Shown: positions 42,676-51,020, counted from the stretch's first letter. The stretch: 64,000 nucleotides of DNA from GCA-2731375 sp964631725 (GCA_964631725.1 CAZVYX010000012.1:1-64000); one strand, 5' to 3'. Notes: generated by a model not told the origin, from the sequence alone. Numbers and translations: made by a program.

Positions 42676-43863
42676 TTAGCGATCCTCGCGGGCCAGAACG
42701 GCGGCGGAACTGCACAGGCCGCGGTCATAATTGATCATGCCGAAGCAGGAAGCGACACCGTGACGGGCGCCTTCCACCACGGCGCCCGTGCTTTGATCCG
42801 TCAATTGGCGGATCGCTTCGGTCAGGCCCAGGGAGCCGCCGGCGGCGCCGGCCTGGCCCACGGAAAGTTGGCCGCCGGAGGTATTGAAGGGGAAATTGCC
42901 GCCCGCCCTCAGGTCGTGCCGGCGGACGAATTCCGCGGCCTCGCCCTTACCGCAAAAGCCCAGATCCTCGATCTGCATGAAACAGATCACCGGGTAGTCG
43001 TCGTAGGCCTCCAGGAAATCCATATCCTCCGGTCCAACACCGGCCAGATCATAGAAGCCGTCCACATCCATGGCCCAGCCGCCCCTGATCTGGATTGGAT
43101 CGTCAGGATAGGCGTTGTGCCGTTCGATGGTGGACAGAACCTCGACGAACGGCAGCTCCAGCGCCCGGGCGCGTTCCGCCGGCATGACCAGAAAGGCTTC
43201 GGCGCCGGCGCATGGCATGACGCAATCGAACAAACACAAAGGTTCGGCGATGGGCCGGGCATTCATGTAGTCATCCAAACTGAGCGGCCGCTTCATCAAG
43301 GCGTTTGAGTTTTGCAAGGCGTTGTCGCGCTGGGCGATGCACAGTTTCGCGAAATCCTCCCGCTCGGCGCCAAATTGGCGCATGTAGTGGTCGGTCAGAA
43401 AAGCGAACGAGGCGTTCGGGCCGCCGGAGCCGTATGGATAGACGGCATCATTGGCGAACTGGGAGAACGAGGCGATGGTTTTGCGGAAACTGTCCACATG
43501 ATTGGTATCGCCGGCGATGCAGGCGACGATTTCGGCATCGCCGCATTGCACCGCGCGGGCGGCCCGGCGCAGGGCCACCGCGCCCGAGGCACCGCCCATG
43601 GGAATATGGTCCAGCCAGCGCGGCGAGACGCCCAGGTGCTGAGTCAGGCCCACCGCCGTATCGGGTTCCAGGGTAAAGGACGAGATGCAAAAGCCATCGA
43701 TCTCGTCCTTGCCGACGCCGGCGGCTTGGATCAATTCGGCCAGGGCCCGGCCGCAGAACCAATGGGCGCTGCGCAGGGAATAACGGCTATAGGGAATGGT
43801 GACCGGCACGCAGACGGCCACACCTTCGTATCCCCTGCGTCCGGCAGGCTGCTGGCCGCTCAT
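42676..43863 (-). CDS. Thiolase-fold protein lacking canonical catalytic Cys/His (lipid-transfer/Ltp2-like)
   Basis: A 395-residue thiolase-superfamily protein. Seen: 'FCISSFTLEPDTAVGLTQHLG', 'PMGGASGAVALRRAARAVQCG', 'NTSGGQLSVGQAGAAGGSLGLTEAIRQL' and a final 'GLCSSAAVLAR'. The nucleophilic cysteine position (CxSG) is A92 and the GHP histidine position reads Q337, so ordinary thiolysis is unlikely. In steroid side-chain degradation a similar protein, Ltp2, works as a retro-aldolase with a DUF35 partner, and the next gene here encodes DUF35. ATG 43863 is preferred, with AGAGGGA about 12 bases upstream. Confidence 0.87.
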   Translation of the reverse strand: MSGQQPAGRRGYEGVAVCVPVTIPYSRYSLRSAHWFCGRALAELIQAAGVGKDEIDGFCISSFTLEPDTAVGLTQHLGVSPRWLDHIPMGGASGAVALRRAARAVQCGDAEIVACIAGDTNHVDSFRKTIASFSQFANDAVYPYGSGGPNASFAFLTDHYMRQFGAEREDFAKLCIAQRDNALQNSNALMKRPLSLDDYMNARPIAEPLCLFDCVMPCAGAEAFLVMPAERARALELPFVEVLSTIERHNAYPDDPIQIRGGWAMDVDGFYDLAGVGPEDMDFLEAYDDYPVICFMQIEDLGFCGKGEAAEFVRRHDLRAGGNFPFNTSGGQLSVGQAGAAGGSLGLTEAIRQLTDQSTGAVVEGARHGVASCFGMINYDRGLCSSAAVLAREDR

Positions 43864-43973
43864 CGGTTCAAAATTCCCTCTCTCCCAGGCCATGCCCGGT
43901 TCATGGACCATCGCCGTTGCGCAGGTTAGCACAATCATTCCGCCAATCGAAAAGCTTGACTGATGGCGGTTGC

Positions 43974-45275
43974 ATGGCATTCTCGGTGGAAAATAACAGC
44001 CACACCCATCGCGTTTTCCGACCCCATCTAGGATTTGCCGTGAGAGTTCCGACGCTGTTGCCGATGATGTCGGCGCTCTATGGCCTGGGTCTTGCCAATA
44101 TCTTCATCCGCTCGTCCATGGGCGTGCTGGCGCCTGAACTGGCCGCCGATCTGGGTCTGGCGCCGGAGATGCTGGGCGCCATCGCCTCCGCCTTTTTCCT
44201 CAGTTATGGCTTGATGCAGATACCGACCGGCCTGATGCTGGATCGCTTCGGGCCCCGCGTTACGGTTTGCGGTTTTTTCCTGATTACCGTTCTCGGCACG
44301 TTGTTGTTCGCGCTTTCGCCCTCCGGGCCGGTGATGTTGCTATCCAGGATCATGATGGGGGCGGGCTGTGCCGGCGTTTTTTCGGGCGCATTCTTGATCA
44401 TCGCGCGGTTCTATCCGCCCGTCCGCTTCACGCCCATGGGCGCCACCCTGAACAGTTTCGCCATGCTGGGGACATTTCTGGCGACAATCCCCCTGGCCTT
44501 TCTCGTCACTACCATTGGCTGGCGGGATAGCTTCCTCTGGATTGGCATTATCATGGCGGTCATCGCCCTGCTTGCCGTATTGACCTTGCGTGATCAGCCG
44601 CCCGGCGTTGATGCCACGGCCAAGCGGGAGCGGCAGGAAAGTGTGCGCGACGTGCTGGCGGGCTCCTGGGAGGTCATGCGCACGCCGGGTATCCTGGTCA
44701 TCACGGCGGGCGGTATCGCGCTGTCGGCAGGCAATACCATTATAGGCATTTGGGGCGGACCCTATCTGAATGATGTCCACGGCTTGAACGAGACGGAACG
44801 GGGCGGGGTGCTGATATTCATGGCATTCTCCGGTGTCGCCGGGCATTTCCTGTATGGCCAGGCCGCCCGTATCCTGAATACCCTAAAATATCTGGTGCTG
44901 GGCGGGGCGGCGGCCATCGCGGCGATCATGGCGACCCTGGCGTTGTTCCCCGCACCCAGCCTGACCATGGTGACGATCCTGCTGGCTCTATTGGGCCTGG
45001 CCTGTGGTTTCCCGACCATATTGCTGGCGCATGGCCGGGCCATGGTGCCCGATCATCTCATTGGACGCGGCCTGACGACGGTGAACACGGGCATCATGGT
45101 CGCCATCGCGGCGATGCAAATGGCCATTGGCGGCCTGATCGGAAGCGTTGCGACCACGGCCACCGGGCAGGCCAGTCCAGACGGCTACCGCGCGGCGTTC
45201 GGCTTTATCGCTGTCATGGCGGTGTTGACTTTCTTGATCTACACCCGTGTCCGCGACTGTCCGCCGCGTTCGTGA
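43974..45275 (+). CDS. Major facilitator superfamily transporter
   Basis: A 433-residue MFS permease with 12 predicted helices. Seen: motif A region 'GLMQIPTGLMLDRFGPRVTVCGFF' between helices 2 and 3, 'LSRIMMGAGCAGVFSGAFLIIARFY' and the central charged loop 'ATAKRERQESVRDVL'. It resembles anion/organic-acid MFS carriers. The start at 43974 gives a normal length; an open extension upstream is unsupported. Its 5' end is divergent from the thiolase-like operon, 110 bp apart. Substrate unknown; it could take up the compound degraded by the adjacent operon. Confidence 0.9.
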   Translation: MAFSVENNSHTHRVFRPHLGFAVRVPTLLPMMSALYGLGLANIFIRSSMGVLAPELAADLGLAPEMLGAIASAFFLSYGLMQIPTGLMLDRFGPRVTVCGFFLITVLGTLLFALSPSGPVMLLSRIMMGAGCAGVFSGAFLIIARFYPPVRFTPMGATLNSFAMLGTFLATIPLAFLVTTIGWRDSFLWIGIIMAVIALLAVLTLRDQPPGVDATAKRERQESVRDVLAGSWEVMRTPGILVITAGGIALSAGNTIIGIWGGPYLNDVHGLNETERGGVLIFMAFSGVAGHFLYGQAARILNTLKYLVLGGAAAIAAIMATLALFPAPSLTMVTILLALLGLACGFPTILLAHGRAMVPDHLIGRGLTTVNTGIMVAIAAMQMAIGGLIGSVATTATGQASPDGYRAAFGFIAVMAVLTFLIYTRVRDCPPRS

Positions 45276-45301
45276 TCTTTAAGGTCACGTTCAAGCGCCA
45301 C

Positions 45302-45397
45302 TAGCGCATGTCGGGTTTAATCAAACCCGAACCCATGCGCTAAAACCTTTAGAATAGAGCAACTTATCCGCATTCAATTGAATGCGGGTTGCTCTAG
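45302..45397 (+). repeat. Bimodular palindromic repeat, copy 2
   Basis: A 96-bp element 26 bp after the MFS stop, identical to copy 1 (38121-38226) except for one substitution (gagcaac instead of gagcgac) and lacking its 10-bp duplication. The first palindrome and the perfect CCGCATTCAATTGAATGCGG palindrome inside GAGCAAC/GTTGCTC fold into two stems. It likely acts as an intergenic REP-like or terminator-like element. Confidence 0.85.
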
Positions 45398-45515
45398 GGC
45401 GGCGCGCCGCAATGGCGCTAGTCCTGGCAATTATTGTCTGTTCCAGTCAATAATTCCTGCGTCCGCCGGAATGGCCGGCTGGCATATCAGATCAATCGAA
45501 GAGGTTATCTGTGCC

Positions 45516-46394
45516 ATGAAATCGACCACGCGGCTGCGCCAACTTCTCAACGTCCCCGGAACCTTGCAGATCCCCGGTGCCTATGACGGCGCCTCGGCCC
45601 GCGTCGTGCATGCCTTGGGCCACGGCGCGGTGTATCTGACCGGCTTCGGCATGGAGGCCTCGGTCCTGGGCATGCCGGACATCGGTCTCGCCAGCCAGGC
45701 GGAAATTGTTGCCCACGCCGGCAACATTGCCGCCGCCGTGCCGGTGCCGGTGATATCCGATGCCGATACGGGATACGGCGGCCTGACCAATGTGCATCGC
45801 ACTGTGCGCGATTTCGAACGGGCGGGCATCGCCGGCATTCATATCGAGGACCAGGCCCTGCCGAAACGTTGCGGCGGCATGGCCGGGCGGCGTGTCGTGC
45901 CGAGGGAGGAAATGGTCGCCCGCCTTAACGCCGCGCTGGGTGCGCGGCAAGACCCGGATTTCGTCATTATCGCCCGGACCGATGCCAAGGCGGAGCATGG
46001 CGTCGATGCGGTGATCGAGCGTCTGAACGCCTATTTCGCCGCCGGCGCTGATCTGGGGATGATTGCGGAGCCGTTCGAGGTGGATGAACTGCGCCGGGTT
46101 TGCGCTGAAATCGACGGTCCCCTGGCCATGGTGGGCGGCGTCGCGGAATGGCCCGAAAGCATGCTGTCCCGCGATGAATTCGCCGAACTGGGGGTCAAGC
46201 TGGTGCTCTATGCCCTGACCGGCATGGGGGTGGCGCTGCAGGCGCAGCTGGCCGTCTATGGCGATCTGCTCAAGAACGGCCATCTCGGTCCGGCCAGCGA
46301 GCGCGCCATGATGTCCCTGGACGAACTCAGCGAACTGATGGGCCTGTCCGAATGGAACGAGATCGAAGCCAGGGCCCAGACGGCCGCTGATTGA
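45516..46394 (+). CDS. Isocitrate lyase/PEP mutase family protein
   Basis: A 292-residue (beta/alpha)8 barrel of the isocitrate lyase/PEP mutase superfamily, whose members cleave or rearrange 2-hydroxy or 2-keto acids (methylisocitrate lyase, oxaloacetate decarboxylase and others). Seen: 'IPGAYDGASARV', metal loop DADTGYG (82-88), 'GIHIEDQALPKRCGG' with E111, D112, K117 and C119, and 'IARTDAKAEHGVDAVIERLNAY'. The usual KRCGH lid is KRCGG here (G121), which argues against a standard lyase. ATG 45516 is used; the open frame starts inside the repeat at 45378. It is convergent with the GST gene (4 bp). Confidence 0.9.
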   Translation: MKSTTRLRQLLNVPGTLQIPGAYDGASARVVHALGHGAVYLTGFGMEASVLGMPDIGLASQAEIVAHAGNIAAAVPVPVISDADTGYGGLTNVHRTVRDFERAGIAGIHIEDQALPKRCGGMAGRRVVPREEMVARLNAALGARQDPDFVIIARTDAKAEHGVDAVIERLNAYFAAGADLGMIAEPFEVDELRRVCAEIDGPLAMVGGVAEWPESMLSRDEFAELGVKLVLYALTGMGVALQAQLAVYGDLLKNGHLGPASERAMMSLDELSELMGLSEWNEIEARAQTAAD

Positions 46395-46398
46395 CGCG

Positions 46399-47172
46399 TC
46401 AGTTCCGAGCGGCCATGGCGCCTTGCGCCGCCGGTGCGCGATAGTTGGCGTAGATTTCCTTGACCCATGCGGCGGCGGGATGACCGGCCCAGCGGGCGAT
46501 GAAATCGCTAACGCAATCGGGCATCGGCTCCGGCCGTGTCATCTCGCAATCCGGCGGATTGATGGCCGGGGCGAGGAGCGCCGCGGCGGTCAGGTCGGCG
46601 ACGGAAAACTGCTCCCCCACAAGAAAGCCGGTGCCTTCGGACAGTTTCGCGATTTCATCAAGCATGTCCGCCAGCGTCTTGAATGCCCTATCAACCGCGT
46701 CCTGGCCGGTAAGGCCGTTGCCTTTCTTGATCAGCCCCTTCGCCATGGGGTAGGCGGCGCGGTAGGCCAGGCGGACCGGCAGGCTTTTGCCATCCGTGAA
46801 CATGCGGCAAAAATAGGCGCCTTCGTCGAGCATTTCCGAGAACAGCGCCAGGCGTGTGCTGGGCCCCAGCTTTCGGTCGAACTCATCCTGCAATTCCAGT
46901 GCCGCCGCCCTCTCCGCCGGATCCTGGGGATAGAGGGCCGGTGAGGGCGCGATCTGTTCGAGCCGGTCGATAATGTCGGCGGAGCCGGGGATTACATCAT
47001 TGCCGATCCGTAAAACGGGCGTCTTGGTCTGGCCGCTGAGTTGCCTGATCGGGCGCATGTGCGGGCCGGGCAGATAGTTCAGGCGGCGATGCTCCAGGCC
47101 CTTGTAGTCAAGCGCCCAGCGGGCCTTTTCATTGAAATGCGAATAGGGAAATTGGTGCAACTCAATCTTCAT
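46399..47172 (-). CDS. Glutathione S-transferase family protein
   Basis: A 257-residue protein with an N-terminal thioredoxin-fold GST domain and an all-helical C-terminal domain. Seen: 'ELHQFPYSHFNEKARWALDYKGLEH', 'LSGQTKTPVLRIGNDVIPGSADIIDRLEQ' (with the cis-Pro and SAD glutathione-binding residues), and 'GEQFSVADLTAAALLAP'. Family members conjugate glutathione to electrophiles or isomerise. It is divergent from a TetR regulator across an operator-like inverted repeat, suggesting regulated detoxification. Confidence 0.92.
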   Translation of the reverse strand: MKIELHQFPYSHFNEKARWALDYKGLEHRRLNYLPGPHMRPIRQLSGQTKTPVLRIGNDVIPGSADIIDRLEQIAPSPALYPQDPAERAAALELQDEFDRKLGPSTRLALFSEMLDEGAYFCRMFTDGKSLPVRLAYRAAYPMAKGLIKKGNGLTGQDAVDRAFKTLADMLDEIAKLSEGTGFLVGEQFSVADLTAAALLAPAINPPDCEMTRPEPMPDCVSDFIARWAGHPAAAWVKEIYANYRAPAAQGAMAARN

Positions 47173-47189
47173 GCCTTCCTCGATTCACC

Positions 47190-47236
47190 ATTGCATGTTA
47201 ATCAACATGTAATTAGTATGATGACCAACATGCAAT
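47190..47236. promoter_or_regulatory. Inverted repeats between GST and TetR genes, candidate TetR operator
   Basis: ATTGCATGTT (47190-47199) and AACATGCAAT (47227-47236) form a perfect 10-bp inverted repeat separated by 27 bp, and ATGTT-AATC-AACAT (47195-47208) is a second palindrome inside. They sit in the 81-bp divergent gap, the usual place for an autoregulatory TetR site. Confidence 0.55.
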
Positions 47237-47253
47237 AGGCCGTCAACGGAAAA

Positions 47254-47835
47254 ATGCGTTACAAACCGGAACACAAGGAACTGACCCGCGGCCGTATTGT
47301 TGCCGCCGCGGGGGACCTGTTTCGCCGCCACGGCTATGACGGCGTTGGCATCGATCAGATCATGGCGGCGGCAAAGCTGACGCGGGGTGGCTTTTATGGC
47401 TATTTCGCCTCGAAATCAGTCCTGTTTGCCCAGGTTATCGCGACGGAGCATGGCCTCAACGCCATGATGAAACGGCGCGCGGGCTCCAGCACGGGGGATC
47501 TGACGGATCAGGCGCTGGAAATTGTCGATGGCTATCTTGATCCCGACAACAGGGCTGAAATCGGACGAGGCTGCAGCATGGCCAGCCTGTCCGTGGACGT
47601 GGCGCGGGCGGGAGCGGAGGCGCAGACGGCTTTCTCCGCCAAGCTATCCGATTTGGCGGCGGAACTCGGCCGGGGTCTGGATACGGAAGACGGGCTCGAT
47701 CCACGGGCGCTGGCATCCATTGCCCTCAGCGTCGGCGGCGCCGTGCTCAGCCGCGCTGCCAACGACGACGAACTGGTGCGCCGGCTCAGCGAAGCCTGCC
47801 GGGCCGCCGTGGCTCGAGAACTGCGGCCGTCCTAG
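47254..47835 (+). CDS. TetR/AcrR family transcriptional regulator
   Basis: A 193-residue one-domain-ligand repressor. Seen: the N-terminal helix-turn-helix 'GRIVAAAGDLFRRHGYDGVGIDQIMAAAKLTRGGFYGYFASKSVLFAQVI' with the recognition helix LTRGGFYGYF and the Y.YF sequence. The C-terminal half (about 70-190) is the ligand-binding/dimerisation domain; the ligand is unknown. It is divergent from a GST gene and its stop overlaps that of the convergent cytochrome P450 by 4 bp. It probably controls the GST, possibly also the P450/ferredoxin. Confidence 0.92.
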   Translation: MRYKPEHKELTRGRIVAAAGDLFRRHGYDGVGIDQIMAAAKLTRGGFYGYFASKSVLFAQVIATEHGLNAMMKRRAGSSTGDLTDQALEIVDGYLDPDNRAEIGRGCSMASLSVDVARAGAEAQTAFSAKLSDLAAELGRGLDTEDGLDPRALASIALSVGGAVLSRAANDDELVRRLSEACRAAVARELRPS

Positions 47836-49043
47836 AATCTAAATGGCAGATGCCTCGGTCCGCGGACCTGGCCGCCGGCCCAGGTGACCGCATCGGGATC
47901 GGTCAGTTCGAACTCTGGAATGCGTTCGAACCAGATCCGTAGCGCCGCCTCCATCTCCATGCGTGCCAGGTTCGAGCCGGCGCAGCGGTGGGAGCCGATG
48001 CCGAAGGCGATATGGCGGTTCTTCTGCCGGTCCAGGACAACCTTGTCTGCGTCCTCGAACACGTCCGGGTCACGGTTGGCGGCGGGGAAATTCAACAACA
48101 CCTTGTCACCGGGTTTGAATGTGACATCGCCGGCCTGGATTTCCTCCGTCGCCACGCGGGCCATGGTCACCGGCGAGTAGAAGCGCAGCAATTCCTCAAT
48201 GGCGGTGGGAAACAGATCGGGCTCGCCGGCCATGCGCCGGCGGTCTTCCGGGTTCATGGCGAAATGCCATAGGGACGAGCCGATGGAGCTCCACGTGGTA
48301 TCGATGCCGGCGACCAGCAACAGATCGCACATGGCGATCACGGCCTTGCGCGCGATGGGCTGTCCGTTGATCTCCTGGCTTAGCAGGTTGGAAATCAGAT
48401 CGTCCTTGGGCTCGGCCTTGCGCTGATCGACCAGCTCGGCGAAGAACTGGCGGATGATGTGCCGGTAATGCTTCAACTTGTCGGGGTCCTGCATACCCTG
48501 TTCCACAAGGCCGCGGACCCAGCCGACGAACTCATCCGTCCGGTCGCCATCGACGCCAATGATATAGGCAATGGTCTTGGCCGGGATATGAACCGCATAG
48601 TCCAGCGCCGCATCGCAGCTACCCTGTTCGATAAAGCCGTCGATCAGGTCGTGGCAAAGTTGTTCGGTAAAGGGGCGGTATCCTTCCACCGCCTTGGGTG
48701 TGAACAGCGGCAGGATCAGCCGACGCATGGGAATATGCTCGGGCGGGTCCGAGGTTATGGGCGGGGCCGAGCTGCCGTATTCCGCCAGTTCCGCGTCAAA
48801 CTCCTCGCTCTTGGGCGGGCTGACCAGCATGACGTTGCGCGAAGACAACTCCGGCACCATGCGTACAAAGGCCTGCATGTCTTCATAGCGCGTGGGCAGC
48901 CAGGAACCGCCCCAGCGTTCCGTATGGGCAATGGGGCACTTCTGCCGCAACTCGTCCCAGACCGGCGCCGGGTCCTTGACATAGTCCGGGTCGAACAGGT
49001 CGTAGTCCGTTGCCCAGTCTTCCACAGGCGGTCTCTTATTCAT
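47832..49043 (-). CDS. Cytochrome P450
   Basis: A 403-residue bacterial class I P450, a heme monooxygenase. Seen: I-helix 'DLLLVAGIDTTWSS' with the D-T oxygen-activation pair, the ExxR 'IEELLR' salt bridge, and the heme loop FGIGSHRCAG with the axial cysteine C354. Length is typical. An RBS GGGGGAG is eight bases before ATG 49043. A 65-residue ferredoxin gene follows upstream on the same strand (27 bp away) and likely supplies electrons. The substrate is not predictable; CYP107/CYP111-like proteins act on terpenoids, fatty acids and related compounds. Confidence 0.95.
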   Translation of the reverse strand: MNKRPPVEDWATDYDLFDPDYVKDPAPVWDELRQKCPIAHTERWGGSWLPTRYEDMQAFVRMVPELSSRNVMLVSPPKSEEFDAELAEYGSSAPPITSDPPEHIPMRRLILPLFTPKAVEGYRPFTEQLCHDLIDGFIEQGSCDAALDYAVHIPAKTIAYIIGVDGDRTDEFVGWVRGLVEQGMQDPDKLKHYRHIIRQFFAELVDQRKAEPKDDLISNLLSQEINGQPIARKAVIAMCDLLLVAGIDTTWSSIGSSLWHFAMNPEDRRRMAGEPDLFPTAIEELLRFYSPVTMARVATEEIQAGDVTFKPGDKVLLNFPAANRDPDVFEDADKVVLDRQKNRHIAFGIGSHRCAGSNLARMEMEAALRIWFERIPEFELTDPDAVTWAGGQVRGPRHLPFRF

Positions 49044-49070
49044 TGCCCATACTCCCCCAATTTTCTTGAA

Positions 49071-49268
49071 CTAATCGTCGGCGATTTCGATGGCGTATTC
49101 CGGGCAGTTTTCCAGCGCCAGTTTAGCCTTGTCCTCAAGTCCGGCGGGTACCTCACCATCGTTCAGCGCGGTCGCCACGCCGTAATCGTCCACGTCGAAC
49201 AATTCCGGCGCCAGGGCACAGCATCTGTTATGCCCTTCACATTTATCGGCGATTACTCTGACCCGCAT
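49071..49268 (-). CDS. Small [3Fe-4S]-type ferredoxin
   Basis: A 65-residue ferredoxin: 'VRVIADKCEGHNRCCALAPELFDVDDYG' followed by 'LENCPEYAIEI'. The first cluster motif is C-x5-C with the middle Cys of a 4Fe set missing, as in the [3Fe-4S] ferredoxins that reduce P450s (alphaproteobacterial and actinobacterial types). ATG 49268 has GGGGA upstream. It is co-directional with the P450 gene, 27 bp upstream, and would be its electron donor; the reductase is not in the window. Confidence 0.9.
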   Translation of the reverse strand: MRVRVIADKCEGHNRCCALAPELFDVDDYGVATALNDGEVPAGLEDKAKLALENCPEYAIEIADD

Positions 49269-49417
49269 GATTTGTTTCCCCATAGTCCCGATGATCGTTT
49301 TTGGTTGGATCATCCGCCGCGCCAAGGATAGCGGCGGCGCCGTGGCTTGTCCATGCGGGGGCGGGCGCCCATAATCGTCCCGAAGGAAGACACACAAAGA
49401 AGGATGGGAGGATCGGC

Positions 49418-50224
49418 ATGGGATTGGTGGATGGCAAGGTAGCGATGGTCACGGGCGGTGGCTCCGGCATCGGACGGGCCTGCGCGGAGACCCTGGCGCG
49501 GGAAGGCGCCCAGGTGGTGGTCACGGATATCGACGATGACGGCATGTCTGCCACCGTCGACAACATTTCGTCCCAGGGAGGTGCCGCCTTCGCGCTGCCC
49601 CATGACGTGACCGACGAGGACGTCTGGCGCGAGGTGATAGAGGAAGTGCGGGCGCGCTGCGGCGGGCTGCATATTCTGGTCAACAACGCCGGCATCGGCA
49701 TCGGTGGTTCCCTATTGGACATGACCCTGGAAGATTGGCGGCGGCAGAACGCCATTAATCTCGACGGTGTCTTCCTGGGCACCAAACACGGCATTCCCGC
49801 CATTCACAATTCCGGCGGCGGCTCCATCATCATCATGTCATCGGTTGCCGGCCTGCGTGGCTCCCCCGGTTTGGCTGGCTATAGCGCTTCGAAGGGCGGG
49901 GTGCGCCTGTTCGCCAAGTCCGCCGCGCTGGAATGCGCCGGCGCCGGCCTGAAGGTGCGGGTCAACTCGGTGCATCCGGGCATTATCGACACGCCGATCT
50001 GGACCAAGCTGCCGGCTGGTGGCTTGAGCGGCGGCGCGAACGCCATCGATCCCGAGGCCCTGGCCGCCAGCACCGTGGCGCACCGGGCCGGCCGGCCACA
50101 GGAAATTGCCGATGGCGTGCTGTATCTGGCCTCCGATCTGTCGTCCTATGTCAATGGCTCGGAGCTGGTGATCGACGGCGGCATGATGGCGGGCGGGGCC
50201 AACCGGACGGCGCTGCAAGACTGA
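49418..50224 (+). CDS. Short-chain dehydrogenase/reductase (classical SDR)
   Basis: A 268-residue classical SDR, NAD(P)-dependent. Seen: 'VAMVTGGGSGIGRACAETLAREG', 'NNAG', catalytic Ser in 'SSVAGLRG' and YxxxK in 'GYSASKGG', and 'NSVHPGIIDTPI'. Length and motifs are complete, unlike the DUF35-fused SDR elsewhere in the window. ATG 49418 is behind GGGAGGA. It is divergent from the ferredoxin/P450 genes, 149 bp apart, and might act on a P450 product, though that is only context. Confidence 0.92.
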   Translation: MGLVDGKVAMVTGGGSGIGRACAETLAREGAQVVVTDIDDDGMSATVDNISSQGGAAFALPHDVTDEDVWREVIEEVRARCGGLHILVNNAGIGIGGSLLDMTLEDWRRQNAINLDGVFLGTKHGIPAIHNSGGGSIIIMSSVAGLRGSPGLAGYSASKGGVRLFAKSAALECAGAGLKVRVNSVHPGIIDTPIWTKLPAGGLSGGANAIDPEALAASTVAHRAGRPQEIADGVLYLASDLSSYVNGSELVIDGGMMAGGANRTALQD

Positions 50225-50281
50225 TCCAGAACAAGTGCTTGCCGGGCGGACGGCCAGGAAAAACCCGACGCATTCGACATT

Positions 50282-50311
50282 TTGTGGCGATAGCGGTGTA
50301 TATGCTATAAC
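50282..50311 (+). promoter_or_regulatory. Candidate promoter of the small lipoprotein gene
   Basis: TTGTGG (50282-50287), 18-bp spacer, extended -10 TGC-TATAAC (50303-50311), 58 bp upstream of the lipoprotein start. Good match to a housekeeping sigma-70 type site by eye. Confidence 0.5.
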
Positions 50312-50368
50312 ACTGATGTAGCAGTAAGATTTTGTAATCCTGTATGTAGTCAGTAAGAGGAGCGTCCC

Positions 50369-50803
50369 ATGAAAATGTTGTCATGGATTTTCGTAGCTTT
50401 CATCACCCTCGCCATTTCGGCCTGTGAAACCACCCAGCAAAACTCTCAGACATCGGCATCCGGTCAGGACTTGATCGGTGACTGGACTGGGACATGGTCG
50501 GCGGACAATGGCTCTTCCGGAGCATTTGCCCTGAAGGTAATGAGGGTCAGCAAGGGCGGGCGGATCATTGCCCGGCGGTCTTCCCCGACCGAAAAGGAAG
50601 CCTCTGTCGAACATGTGACAATGGGCAAGATTTCCGGCGACCAGATTGAGTTGGACCGGGGCAAGAATTCCTGGATCAAGCTGTCCAAGCAAAAGGCGGA
50701 GGCTGGCCAGCTATGGCTAAAAGGCCGGTATTCGGCGATGGTCGGCAAGAAGGGCAAGAAAAAGGCCGTTCAGGGAACCATCGCGATCAAGAAAGCCAAA
50801 TAG
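50369..50803 (+). CDS. Small hypothetical lipoprotein
   Basis: A 144-residue predicted lipoprotein: hydrophobic signal (about 3-18) with lipobox ISAC (Cys19), a Ser/Gln-rich linker, then a compact basic domain with 'LIGDWTGTWSADNGSSGAFALKVMRVSKGGRI' and a C-terminal GKKGKKKAVQGTIAIKKAK. The 'G.WTGTW......G...L.V' pattern is seen in small beta-barrel lipoproteins of unknown role; no specific family recognised. It has its own promoter-like site and no close operon partner. Confidence 0.7.
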   Translation: MKMLSWIFVAFITLAISACETTQQNSQTSASGQDLIGDWTGTWSADNGSSGAFALKVMRVSKGGRIIARRSSPTEKEASVEHVTMGKISGDQIELDRGKNSWIKLSKQKAEAGQLWLKGRYSAMVGKKGKKKAVQGTIAIKKAK

Positions 50804-51020
50804 TTCCAAGCCTGGACTACAGCGCTGGCCTTCGCATGAGGCATTGAGCGGGGATGTGTGCAGCGGGGCGTCGCCCTGTTGCCAGCATCCTCGCCCAGCC
50901 GCTTGTCTGATGCGGCTTGGCCCGAATTCATGGTAGATTGCCCCATGACGCCGGCCGGGAGCCAACCGGAAGGCGTTGCAAGACGAGATATGGGGATGGG
51001 CGGATACCGGGAGGATCGCC

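Noticed and set aside
45378..45515. N-terminal extension of the isocitrate-lyase-family protein into the repeat
   Set aside because: The added 46 residues are encoded partly by the palindromic repeat, show no family similarity, and ATG 45516 gives the normal family start.
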